Part shown: in pieces, positions 8,620 through 16,163 of the stretch | Layout of the letters: every line of letters starts with the position of its first letter | How positions within the stretch are numbered: the stretch's first letter is position 1 | Assembly: GCA_020440605.1 (NCBI GenBank) | Contig: JAGRNT010000020.1 | Coordinates: forward strand, 1-64,000 | Length of the DNA: 64,000 bases | Direction: 5' to 3' | Source: a bacterium | Lineage (GTDB): Bacteria; 4484-113; JAFGCY01 | Translations under genes and position numbers: made by a program | Notes under the pieces: generated by a model | The model's database searches: none | Told to the model about the DNA's origin: nothing | The model's input: the letters and a program-made list of their open reading frames with translations, nothing else

Positions 8620-9953
8620 GCCGGCAGGGCTGGAACTGCAGCATCCGCAGTGCGGCCGGATGAGGCCGGCAGTGGCCGGCGCAGGGCACAGACCGCCATC
8701 ATTCCGAGGAATGCCCAGAACAGCTTGTTGTCATTCAGGTCCCCGGAGATGTTGGCATTGATGAAGGCACTGCCGAGCTGGGCGATCGTGAGCGTCATCC
8801 ATGGTTCGGACTGCAGCACGCGCCGCGAGGGGATCAGCCGCCAGGCATAGAACAGCATGCAGAAGAACAGCACGAGCCCGATGATTCCCAGCTCGAAGAA
8901 GACTTCCAGGAAGATGTTGTGGGGGTAGGCGCGGATGTCACCGCGGCCCGTGAGTACGGGCCAGCTGCCGATGCCGCGGCCCCAGAGCGGAGATTCGTCC
9001 ACGCGGCTCCAGGTCGTGGCGTAACCGCCGAAGCGCGTGCTGCCTTCGAAGCCCTCCTCCTGCGCCTCCTGCAGGCGCTCCAGGGTGCGCGGCAGCTCCG
9101 CCCCCGAAGTGGCGAAGTAGAACACCACGCCGCCGACGAGGCAGAAGGCCGCCATCCCGACCAGCAGCCGCAGGGTGATCTGGCGGATGTTGCGGGCCGG
9201 ACGCAGGTTGACGAGCACGATGTAGAGACAGGCGATGCACATCGCGAGGAAGGGTCCGCGGCTGCCGATGCCGAGCATCAGAATGCTGTACATCCCGATC
9301 GCCCCTGCACCGAACAGGCGTTGCCAGAAGCCGCGCAGGAAGTAGACATACCAGGCCACGAGCACCAGCATGCCGGGGCCGATCACGCGGCCCAGCCCGA
9401 GGTAGTTGGTGCTGAGCGAGGTCGTGACGAAGCCGCGGATGCCACTGCGCGCTGCCAGCAGCAGGGCTACGGCGCTTTCCGTGGCAATCCACAGCGAGAA
9501 CAGCACAAGCACCACGAAGAAGCGCCTCACCCGCAGGCGCTCGTGGCTGACGATCAGGGCGAAGGCCGCCAGTGGCCAGAGCGTGAGGCTGCCGAGCAGC
9601 GCCACCTTGCGCAGGCTGTAGTTGATGCTGGGCGACCAGAGATATGACAACAGGGCCCAGATCACGAACAGGATCGCCATACCGGTGATGATCACCGCCT
9701 CACGGCGGAACACCAGCCCGCGGCGCACGATCAGGTAGACACCGCAGATGAAGCTCAGGCCGAAGGTCAGTACGGTGATGTCGCCTGGGATCCAGGCGAA
9801 GCGCGCATCCTCCTTGTAGATCCCGGCGAACAGGAAGAGCACGATCGTGGTTTCGAAGGAGAACAGCGCACCGAGCTGGCGCAGCAGGAAGTCACGGCTG
9901 AGGTCCAGGCGACCGGGAGCACTGCCGCTGTCCGCTGTGGCTCCGCTGCTCAT
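8598..9953 (-). CDS. O-antigen ligase/polymerase-like membrane protein
   Basis: Polytopic protein of 451 residues with about 11-12 hydrophobic helices and the Wzy_C/WaaL arrangement: a long periplasmic loop with TRFGGYATTWSRVDESPLWGRGIGSWP, then AYPHNIFLEVFFELGIIGLVLFF. The G-x-G-x-x-x-W...PHN-x-[FY]-L-[EQ]-x-x-x-E-x-G motif, with its conserved histidine, is the signature of O-antigen ligases and some polymerases. It would either join polysaccharide to an acceptor or polymerise repeat units; sequence alone does not separate these. The ATG is four bases after the stop of the Wzz-type gene, so the pair is probably one operon. The last 22 bases overlap a convergent glycosyltransferase. Confidence 0.85.
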   Translation of the reverse strand: MSSGATADSGSAPGRLDLSRDFLLRQLGALFSFETTIVLFLFAGIYKEDARFAWIPGDITVLTFGLSFICGVYLIVRRGLVFRREAVIITGMAILFVIWALLSYLWSPSINYSLRKVALLGSLTLWPLAAFALIVSHERLRVRRFFVVLVLFSLWIATESAVALLLAARSGIRGFVTTSLSTNYLGLGRVIGPGMLVLVAWYVYFLRGFWQRLFGAGAIGMYSILMLGIGSRGPFLAMCIACLYIVLVNLRPARNIRQITLRLLVGMAAFCLVGGVVFYFATSGAELPRTLERLQEAQEEGFEGSTRFGGYATTWSRVDESPLWGRGIGSWPVLTGRGDIRAYPHNIFLEVFFELGIIGLVLFFCMLFYAWRLIPSRRVLQSEPWMTLTIAQLGSAFINANISGDLNDNKLFWAFLGMMAVCALRRPLPASSGRTADAAVPALPAQPSISS

Positions 9954-9957
9954 CGGC

Positions 9958-12153
9958 TCAGCCCGCCGCGCCGCTCAGGGAGACGTAGCTCAGTTCATCA
10001 GCGCCGTAGATGTCGCGGGCGCTGGACCAGTTGCTGACAATCACCCCGCGGCAGTCCAGCCCGTGGCGGGCCAGCACCGCGAGGGCCTTCTCGAGTTCCT
10101 CAGGGCTGCAGGCTCCCTGGGGCACACAGAGCACGAGGCTGTCCAGACGGGCCGCCAGCTCCTGCTCGACATTCCAGCGCAGCGGCGAGGCCAGCAGCAC
10201 GGCAGTCCGGCCCTGTGGCAGCACCTTGTCTGGATAGCGGGCACCCTCGGCAGCGCTCAGGTCAGCCTGGGCTCTAGGCAACCCGCCCTCAGCGGAGAGC
10301 GGGGAAGAGTCGAGGACCTTGCCTGGCATGGCGTCGATGAGCTGCACGCTCTGGCTCTGCAGCCAGGCTGCGGGGTCAAGTGACATGTGACGCGAGGGGA
10401 GGAAGACCAGTCCGATGCGTTCCCCGCGTGAGAACAGCAGGGAAGCCAGACCGGCCGCCAGTTCAGTGTCCGACTGCTGGGGCTTCCAGCGCCGGCGATG
10501 GCGTGGACCGGGCAGCACGGCGAGTACGGGCAGGCCCACCTCGCTGCGGATCTCCTTGAGCGTGCGGAAACGGTTGCCACCGGATTCACGGAAGAGCAGC
10601 ACCAGTACGCAGAGCATCACGCCCGCGAAGCCTCCGAGGGCGGTATTGCGGCCGATGGCGGGCTTCTCACGCTTGGCGGGCATCACGGCGCTGTCCATCA
10701 GGGCCACGTCCATGCTGGCATTGACCTTGGCCAGTTCGGTCTCGGTGCGCTGTTTCTCGAGGATCTCGAGGATGTCACGCAGGCTCTTGAGCTCCGCGTT
10801 GAGGATGTTCATGTCGCTGTTGGCAGCGGGCATCGCCGCCAATTCGCTATTGAGCCGGCCATAATCGCCGCCCAGCTCGCTTTCCGCCAGGTTGAGGGCC
10901 TCGCGGTTGCTCCTGAGGCTCGTGCGGATCTGCTCGATGGTCACACCGATCTGGCCGCGCAGGTTCAGGATGTCGGGGTGACTCTCGGTCTTGGTTGCCA
11001 GATGGTTTTCCAGCGAAGTGACCTGCTGGCTGAGCTTCAGCACGAGCGAGTTCTCCAGTTCGAGCGGGGTGGCCGGTGCCTGGATTATCTCGCTCAGTTC
11101 CTGCGGGGTGGCGGATTCCATGGCGGAAAGCACGTTGTCAATCTGGCGAATGGCGATGCGGTTCTGGGTGCGCGCTGTGGCGATCTGTGACATGCGCTGC
11201 ACCGTGATCTCGCCCTGGGCGATCGGGCTGAACAGCCCCGTCTCGTCCTGGATATCCTGGATCTCCTGCACGAGGGTCGCAATGCGCTCGCCGGCATTGC
11301 CGGACTGCTCGTCGATGAAGTCCAGCATCTTGTCGTACTCGTCGTAGGTCTTGGAACGGGAAAGCTCCAGGTATTTGGCGACGATGCTGTCGACGGCCTG
11401 CTTGGCCAGCAGCGGGTTGTAGCTCGTGAAGCGCACGCTCAGCACACTCGATTCCGGCGCAGCCGGACCGACGGTCAGGGATTCCTTGTAGCTGTTCCAG
11501 GCCTCATGGTCCGGGCGGACCTTCAGCAGGTAGCGGTAGCCGGCCTTGTGGCTGCCGCCGAAATGCGGCGTGAAGCTGATGTGCTTGCCCACAACCGGTT
11601 CGCCGTTGGCACCGCTCTGATCACCGAGCTTCCAGTTGCCATCCGCATCCGCGCTAATCCACATCTCCTGCGTGTTGAGCATGTCAGGGCTGACCTGCAC
11701 GTCGCTCAGGCGCAGGCGGCTGTAGATCTCCTCGCGGGGCTGCTTCTGGCTCTGGCCTCGGCCGAGCCTGCCCATCACTCTTTCCTTTGGTGCATCGGGC
11801 CCCTGGGGGTCGAAGATGTCAACCTGCAGCCCGAGCTCATCAATCACCTGCCAGCCGATCTCGCGGCTGATCAGGGTCAGGATCTCATCGGAGAGGGCAG
11901 CAGGCGCACCGCCCAGCAGGCTCAGACCGGAGAGCAGGCTGGCACCTCCTCCCCCACCCTTGTTGACCATCAAGGTGGCGGAAGTGCCGAAGCGCGGCGG
12001 CATGAACAAGGAGGCGATCAGGAAGACCAGGGCTCCGAGGAACAACGAGGCGACGAGTTGCCAGACATGGCTGCGGAAAATCCAGCCAAGCAACCGCTGG
12101 CCGTACTCCGGATCGTTGGAGTGATCCCATCTGTTCCGCTCTTCCTGTTTCAT
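9958..12153 (-). CDS. Wzz/Wzc-type polysaccharide chain-length protein with degenerate kinase domain
   Basis: Polysaccharide co-polymerase that would set glycan chain length together with the flippase/polymerase. The 731 residues show a charged cytosolic start, TM1 (VWQLVASLFLGALVFLIAS), a Wzz domain, a long alpha-helical coiled region in the periplasm (about residues 240-490), and TM2 (GGFAGVMLCVLVLLF) at about residue 515. The following 180 cytosolic residues occupy the place of a BY-kinase and keep a Rossmann-like pattern ending VLARHGLDCRGVIVSN. However, the Walker A loop G-x-x-x-x-GK[ST] is absent: its place reads VFLPSRHMSLDPAAW. No C-terminal tyrosine cluster is seen. It may be a catalytically dead regulatory domain. 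An extended -10 (TGCTAGAAT, minus) lies at 12197-12205. Confidence 0.85.
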   Translation of the reverse strand: MKQEERNRWDHSNDPEYGQRLLGWIFRSHVWQLVASLFLGALVFLIASLFMPPRFGTSATLMVNKGGGGGASLLSGLSLLGGAPAALSDEILTLISREIGWQVIDELGLQVDIFDPQGPDAPKERVMGRLGRGQSQKQPREEIYSRLRLSDVQVSPDMLNTQEMWISADADGNWKLGDQSGANGEPVVGKHISFTPHFGGSHKAGYRYLLKVRPDHEAWNSYKESLTVGPAAPESSVLSVRFTSYNPLLAKQAVDSIVAKYLELSRSKTYDEYDKMLDFIDEQSGNAGERIATLVQEIQDIQDETGLFSPIAQGEITVQRMSQIATARTQNRIAIRQIDNVLSAMESATPQELSEIIQAPATPLELENSLVLKLSQQVTSLENHLATKTESHPDILNLRGQIGVTIEQIRTSLRSNREALNLAESELGGDYGRLNSELAAMPAANSDMNILNAELKSLRDILEILEKQRTETELAKVNASMDVALMDSAVMPAKREKPAIGRNTALGGFAGVMLCVLVLLFRESGGNRFRTLKEIRSEVGLPVLAVLPGPRHRRRWKPQQSDTELAAGLASLLFSRGERIGLVFLPSRHMSLDPAAWLQSQSVQLIDAMPGKVLDSSPLSAEGGLPRAQADLSAAEGARYPDKVLPQGRTAVLLASPLRWNVEQELAARLDSLVLCVPQGACSPEELEKALAVLARHGLDCRGVIVSNWSSARDIYGADELSYVSLSGAAG

Positions 12154-12196
12154 GCCCCATCGCCTGCAGGATCGCAGGTCCTTTCCTCGAACCGAT

Positions 12197-12205
12197 ATTC
12201 TAGCA
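12197..12205 (-). promoter_or_regulatory. Extended -10 element of the Wzz-type gene
   Basis: On the minus strand TGC joins TAGAAT (hexamer 12202 to 12197). The predicted start near 12190 leaves a leader of about 37 bases before the ATG at 12153. Confidence 0.5.
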
Positions 12206-12264
12206 AAGTGGACAGGCGGAACAGTCTGTAAATATTGGCGGAGCCTGCTGAAACCGGGCAGTAA

Positions 12265-12300
12265 ATCTTATTATTAATAAGATCTTTCGATATTTATCGA
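12265..12300. promoter_or_regulatory. Two AT-rich palindromes upstream of the ferritin-like gene
   Basis: A perfect palindrome with 9-base arms around one central T (ATCTTATTA at 12265-12273, TAATAAGAT at 12275-12283) is followed by a second one (TCGATA 12287-12292, TATCGA 12295-12300). The region is far more AT-rich than its surroundings and lies between the divergent Wzz and ferritin-like genes. It looks like one or two operators. A metal or redox regulator (Fur or similar) is plausible given the ferritin-like neighbour, but the exact Fur consensus is not present. Confidence 0.5.
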
Positions 12301-12391
12301 TTTTTTGCGAAATAGTACATGCATTCAGTATTGATCAGGGTAAGTAAGGACAGGTTGCGAAACCGGGACTACATAATGAAAGGAGATCGCC

Positions 12392-12826
12392 ATGAGCAGT
12401 GCACAGATGTCGAGTAACAGAGAGGAACTGATGAAGGGCCTGAACCATGCCCTCAACCGCGAAGTTTCCACCTTCCTGCGCTACATGCTCAGCGCGGCCA
12501 AGATCAAGGGCATCGTGAATGCCCCCGTGCGTGAGCTGTATTCCGCAGAGGTTGCGGACGAACTGGGCCACGCCACCTACCTCGCGGACAAGATCGTAAT
12601 GCTCGGGGGTACGCCCGAACTGAACCCCGACCTGACCCCTCCGGCGGATGAGGTGACCGAGATGCTGAAGTACGACATCGCCCAGGAGAAGATTGATGTC
12701 GAGGGCTACCTGAAGCTGGCGGAGCTGGCTGACAGGGAGGGCCTGGCTGAGCTGAAGGTGCGCATGGAGGAACAGGCTGCGGATGAAGCCCATCACGCGG
12801 AAGTGATGGAGCGCCTGCTGGGCTAG
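12392..12826 (+). CDS. Ferritin-like diiron protein
   Basis: Four-helix-bundle protein of 144 residues, predicted to store iron or detoxify peroxide. Helix 1 has LNHALNREVSTFLRYM with an early Glu; helix 2 has LYSAEVADELGHATYLADKI (E-x-x-H); helix 3 has YDIAQEKIDVEGYLKL; helix 4 has RMEEQAADEAHHAEV (E-x-x-x-x-x-E-x-H). These are the positions of the diiron ligands in bacterioferritin and Dps-like relatives. No haem-binding Met can be assigned. A strong AGGAG lies seven bases before the ATG at 12392. A hairpin with a T-rich tail follows, so it is monocistronic. The upstream palindromes suggest regulated expression. Exact subfamily (mini-bacterioferritin or other) is unresolved. Confidence 0.82.
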   Translation: MSSAQMSSNREELMKGLNHALNREVSTFLRYMLSAAKIKGIVNAPVRELYSAEVADELGHATYLADKIVMLGGTPELNPDLTPPADEVTEMLKYDIAQEKIDVEGYLKLAELADREGLAELKVRMEEQAADEAHHAEVMERLLG

Positions 12827-12859
12827 AGCTGCAGCCTCTCTGAATAACCCGGAAGCATG

Positions 12860-12903
12860 CTGCCCCGGACCTGCCAGCTGGTGGGCCGGGGCAGTTGTGT
12901 TTT
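12860..12903 (+). terminator. Rho-independent terminator of the ferritin-like gene
   Basis: CTGCCCCGG (12860-12868) pairs with CCGGGGCAG (12886-12894), with a further internal stem around CCAGCTGG. The tail is TTGTGTTTT. Confidence 0.75.
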
Positions 12904-12950
12904 CAGCGATGCAGCTGATCCGGGACGGGCGGGGGCCTGCCTGAGAAAGT

Positions 12951-12956
12951 TATAAT
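12951..12956 (+). promoter_or_regulatory. -10 element of the DegT aminotransferase gene
   Basis: TATAAT, giving a leader of about 34 bases to the ATG at 12997 with an AGAGG Shine-Dalgarno. No convincing -35 box. Confidence 0.55.
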
Positions 12957-12996
12957 GTGCTTTCGAATCCTTATCTACGATTCCAAGAGGTAAATC

Positions 12997-14127
12997 ATGG
13001 GAGTCCCCCTTCTTGATCTGCATGCACAATGGAAGCAGATCGCAGACGAGGTCAAGGCCGCGCTGGAGCCGGTCTATGACAGCCAGTATTTCATCATGGG
13101 CCCGCAGGTCAAGACCCTCGAGGACGAGGTCGCGGCCTACTGCGGCACCCGCCACGGCGTGGGCTGCGCCAGCGGTTCCGATGCACTGGTGCTGGCCCTG
13201 ATGGCGCTGGAGGTCGGCCCCGGTGACGAGGTGATCCTGCCCACGCACACCTTCTTCGCAACCGCCGGAGCAGTGTCCCGCGTAGGTGCAACCCCGGTCT
13301 TTGCAGATATCGACCCCGAGACCTTCAACATCACTGCTGAGGAGATCGATAGGCTGGCAACCAGCCGCACCAAGGCGGCGATCCCCGTGCACCTGTACGG
13401 CCAGGTTGCCGACATGGACCCGATCATGACGGTCTGCAAGGCCCGCGGGATCAAGGTCGTCGAGGATGCGGCGCAGAGCATCGGCGCCAAGTACCATGGC
13501 CGCCGCGTGGGCCAGACCGGCGGTGACATCGCCACCTTCAGCTTCTTCCCGAGCAAGAACCTCGGAGCGATGGGTGACGGCGGCATGTGCGTCACCAATG
13601 ATGACGCGCTGGCCGAGCGGATGCGCATCCTGCGCAACCACGGCGCGCAGCCGAAGTACTACCACAAGCTGATCGGCCTCAATTCACGCCTGGATACGAT
13701 GCAGGCCGCGGTGCTGAGCGTGAAGCTGAAGTACCTCGAAGCCTGGCATGAGGGCCGCCGCGCGAATGCGATGGACTATGACCAGCGCTTCGCAGGCAAT
13801 CCGCACATCACGACCCCGAAGATCCTCGAGCACAACTGGAGCATCTACAACCAGTACAGCATCCTGATCACCAACGGCCGTCGCGATGAGGTGATGGCCG
13901 GGCTGAAGGAGCGTGGCATCGGTTGCGAGATCTATTACCCCGTCCCGCTGCACCTGCAGGAATGCTACAGCGAACTGGGCGGCCGCGAGGGCGACCTGCC
14001 CGTCTCCGAGAAGGCCGCGAGGGAGATCTTCAGCATCCCGATCTATCCGGAGCTGGTCGCTGAGCAGCGCGAGGAAGTCGCCAATGCAGTGATCGAACTG
14101 GTTGGCAATACTGCTGCGGCTGGTTAA
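12997..14127 (+). CDS. DegT/DnrJ/EryC1 sugar aminotransferase (WbpE/WlbC type)
   Basis: PLP enzyme that transaminates a nucleotide-linked keto sugar, using glutamate as donor. At 376 residues it is of normal length. It opens VPLLDLHAQWKQI; GCASGSDALVLALMAL binds the cofactor phosphate; EDAAQSIGAKY holds the PLP-ring Asp157; FSFFPSKNLGAMGDGGM carries the Schiff-base Lys187; NSRLDTMQAAVLSVKL closes the active site. This motif set matches enzymes making 3-amino-2-acetamido uronic acids (WbpE, WlbC). That fits the dehydrogenase, Gfo/Idh oxidase and epimerase elsewhere in the window. Its own TATAAT promoter and a strong downstream terminator make it a single-gene unit, detached from the main polysaccharide run. 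Confidence 0.9.
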   Translation: MGVPLLDLHAQWKQIADEVKAALEPVYDSQYFIMGPQVKTLEDEVAAYCGTRHGVGCASGSDALVLALMALEVGPGDEVILPTHTFFATAGAVSRVGATPVFADIDPETFNITAEEIDRLATSRTKAAIPVHLYGQVADMDPIMTVCKARGIKVVEDAAQSIGAKYHGRRVGQTGGDIATFSFFPSKNLGAMGDGGMCVTNDDALAERMRILRNHGAQPKYYHKLIGLNSRLDTMQAAVLSVKLKYLEAWHEGRRANAMDYDQRFAGNPHITTPKILEHNWSIYNQYSILITNGRRDEVMAGLKERGIGCEIYYPVPLHLQECYSELGGREGDLPVSEKAAREIFSIPIYPELVAEQREEVANAVIELVGNTAAAG

Positions 14128-14152
14128 GGCGGAATTCAATCCGAGTCTGGAA

Positions 14153-14179
14153 GGGGGAGCCTGCGGGCTCCCCTTTTTT
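14153..14179 (+). terminator. Rho-independent terminator after the DegT gene
   Basis: GGGGAGCC (14154-14161) and GGCTCCCC (14166-14173) form a perfect 8-bp stem with a four-base loop, followed by six T (14174-14179). Confidence 0.92.
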
Positions 14180-14247
14180 GTCGACTAAGGGAATAGATAT
14201 TCAGGACTGGCAACAAAACAATTGAAATATTGTCAGCGCTTGGCAGT

Positions 14248-14253
14248 TATACT
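14248..14253 (+). promoter_or_regulatory. -10 element for leaderless NYN-LOTUS gene
   Basis: TATACT ends exactly six bases before the ATG at 14260. TTGAAA at 14223-14228, 19 bases upstream of the hexamer, is a possible -35. No Shine-Dalgarno. Confidence 0.6.
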
Positions 14254-14259
14254 AGTCAC

Positions 14260-15600
14260 ATGCCTCCCTCCCGCCCAGAAAATGACCGCATCGCCGTGTT
14301 CATTGATGCGGAGAATCTGATCATCAGCGCACAGCAGGCCGGTCTGCCGCTGCGCATGGAGTTGGTGATGGACAGCGTGCGCGAGGAAGGTGTGGTCAGC
14401 TTCGCCCGGGCGTATGGGGACTGGAGCCAGGCACACATGAAGCCATACCAGCAGGACTTCCTCTCGAACGTGATCGAGATGAGCATGCTGGCAACCAGCT
14501 ACGAAAAGAACACAGGCGACATGCAGATCGCCTGCGATGCCCTGGAAATGGCACTGATCGGCAGTGCGCCGCACTGCTTCGTGATCGTCGGTGGTGACCG
14601 TGACTTCGTCCCGCTGGTGCAGAAGCTCAAGCGCTACGGGATGCGTGTGATTGGAATCGGACTGCGCCGCACCACCAGCCAGTATCTGGACAAGGTCTGC
14701 GACCAGTTCCTCTACTATGACAAGCTCGTAGGCGAGCTGGATGATGTTGACAGCAGTGCTGCAGCGGCGACTCCCGCCCCGAGCGGCAATGAGGAGCCCG
14801 GCCTCAGTGAGGAGCACCTGCTCTTCGACCTGATGCTGCGGGCCGTGGTGGCACTGGAACGCAAGGGCGTGGTCCCCAATGGCACGAGCGTCAACAACAT
14901 GATGCGCCAGCTTGATCCGAAGTATACGGCGCTGCCTCCGCAGTACCACCGCTTCCGAGACCTGGCTGAAGCCGCCCAGGAGGATGGATTTGTCACGATC
15001 CGCCAGGGCAGCGGGCTGGGCTTTGAACTCGAAAGCGCACGCAAGTACACTCGCAGCCTGCCTTCGGCATCCACGCCGGTGCGGCTGGCAGCCTTCGATG
15101 CCCCGGATGATGACGCGACGCTGCTGTCCCGTTATCGCTCGATCCTGCAGGAAAAGGGCGTGCCGCTGATTCCATGGGAGCAGCGTGAGAAGCTGATCCG
15201 CTCACTCTGGGAGGAATTCGAGTCAAATCCGCAGCCCTTCAGCATGCACAGCATCAATCACCTGCTGATGGATCTGGCGGCTCGCAGCATGTACCAGCTG
15301 CCTGACCGCGCCTGCCAGAAGCTGACCCATACGATGAACATCGGACACTGCTTCCTGTTCGACGGGCAGATGGAGTACCGCGGGCGGCTGGACTTTTACG
15401 AGGAAAACATCCGCCCCGCAGTGGATGTAGAGCAGGCGGTGCGCCGCGTGAACCGCACCTACCTGACAGGCATGCTCAAGGATGACCCGGGTCTGGAACT
15501 GCGCCAGCGTCCGCTGAGCATGCTGCTGTTCAGCGATGGCAATGATGCGCACCTGCATGAGGTTGACAGCCTGCTGCAGGGCATTCGCCAGTACAACTGA
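14260..15600 (+). CDS. NYN-domain (LabA/PIN-like) nuclease with LOTUS/OST-HTH domain
   Basis: Predicted RNA-processing protein of 446 residues. Residues 1-150 form a LabA/limkain-type NYN domain of the PIN-like nuclease fold: IAVFIDAENL, YEKNTGDMQIACDALEMAL and FVIVGGDRDFVPLVQKLKRYG carry the acidic residues expected to bind a divalent metal. After a low-complexity linker (SSAAAATPAPSGNEEPG), residues about 185-270 (LLFDLMLRAVVALERKG to GLGFELES) resemble a LOTUS/OST-HTH RNA-binding winged helix. The last 170 residues are helical and may hold a second degenerate copy. The ATG at 14260 is preferred over the TTG at 14230 because a TATACT -10 lies six bases upstream. Targets are unknown. The GNAT gene follows at 14 bases. 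Confidence 0.85.
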   Translation: MPPSRPENDRIAVFIDAENLIISAQQAGLPLRMELVMDSVREEGVVSFARAYGDWSQAHMKPYQQDFLSNVIEMSMLATSYEKNTGDMQIACDALEMALIGSAPHCFVIVGGDRDFVPLVQKLKRYGMRVIGIGLRRTTSQYLDKVCDQFLYYDKLVGELDDVDSSAAAATPAPSGNEEPGLSEEHLLFDLMLRAVVALERKGVVPNGTSVNNMMRQLDPKYTALPPQYHRFRDLAEAAQEDGFVTIRQGSGLGFELESARKYTRSLPSASTPVRLAAFDAPDDDATLLSRYRSILQEKGVPLIPWEQREKLIRSLWEEFESNPQPFSMHSINHLLMDLAARSMYQLPDRACQKLTHTMNIGHCFLFDGQMEYRGRLDFYEENIRPAVDVEQAVRRVNRTYLTGMLKDDPGLELRQRPLSMLLFSDGNDAHLHEVDSLLQGIRQYN

Positions 15601-15614
15601 ACAGGAGCCCCGCC

Positions 15615-16100
15615 ATGGAGATAGTTGTCAGGAATGCGGCTGAAGCTGACCTTTCGGCAATTGCAGCACTGCACTACCACTCCCGGGAGCGTCTTTCCCG
15701 GTTCATTCCAGAAGGTCTCGGAGAGAAATTCCTGATGGAGCGGGATCTGCTCGAGGATACGGAAATGTTCCGGGAACAGCTCGCCGATGAGGACAGCCTA
15801 GTGCTGATCGCGGAGATCGACGGGCAGTTCTGCGGATTCCTCACGGCGGCAGTGCAGCCATATGAGGATGAACTGCTGCACAGCCCCTACCTGACGATTG
15901 AGTTCCTTGAAGTCACACCGGACATGTCCGGCCGGGGCGTGGGCAGCTCATTGTTGCAGGCCGTGGAAGCCTGTGCCCGTGAGCGTGGAATCCGCAACAT
16001 TGACCTCTCCGTCTGGCAGGACAATCCTCGGGCACAGTCGCTGTATGCGCGGCTGGGATATGCCCCGCTTGAGATCAGGATGTACAAGCTGCTGGACTGA
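15615..16100 (+). CDS. GNAT family N-acetyltransferase
   Basis: Acetyl-CoA-dependent acetyltransferase of 161 residues. It has the GNAT order: IVVRNAAEADLSAIAAL (strand 1, helix 1), SLVLIAEIDGQFCGFLTA (central strands), YLTIEFLEVTPDMSGRGVGSSLLQAVEACA with the Q/R-x-x-G-x-G acetyl-CoA loop read as SGRGVGSS, and NIDLSVWQDNPRAQSLYARLGY with the conserved Asn and the terminal L-[YF]-x-x-x-G-[FY]. The substrate may be a protein N terminus or a small amine and cannot be deduced. An AGGAG lies nine bases before the ATG, and it sits 14 bases after the NYN-LOTUS stop, so both are likely on one leaderless transcript. Confidence 0.88.
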   Translation: MEIVVRNAAEADLSAIAALHYHSRERLSRFIPEGLGEKFLMERDLLEDTEMFREQLADEDSLVLIAEIDGQFCGFLTAAVQPYEDELLHSPYLTIEFLEVTPDMSGRGVGSSLLQAVEACARERGIRNIDLSVWQDNPRAQSLYARLGYAPLEIRMYKLLD

Positions 16101-16151
16101 AGATCAAAATGAAGTAGTCATTGCTGCTGATTCACCGCTACGGAACACGGG

Positions 16152-16157
16152 TACCAT
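16152..16157 (+). promoter_or_regulatory. -10 element for leaderless lipoprotein gene
   Basis: TACCAT ends exactly six bases before the ATG at 16164. No Shine-Dalgarno. Confidence 0.5.
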
Positions 16158-16163
16158 GAACCC

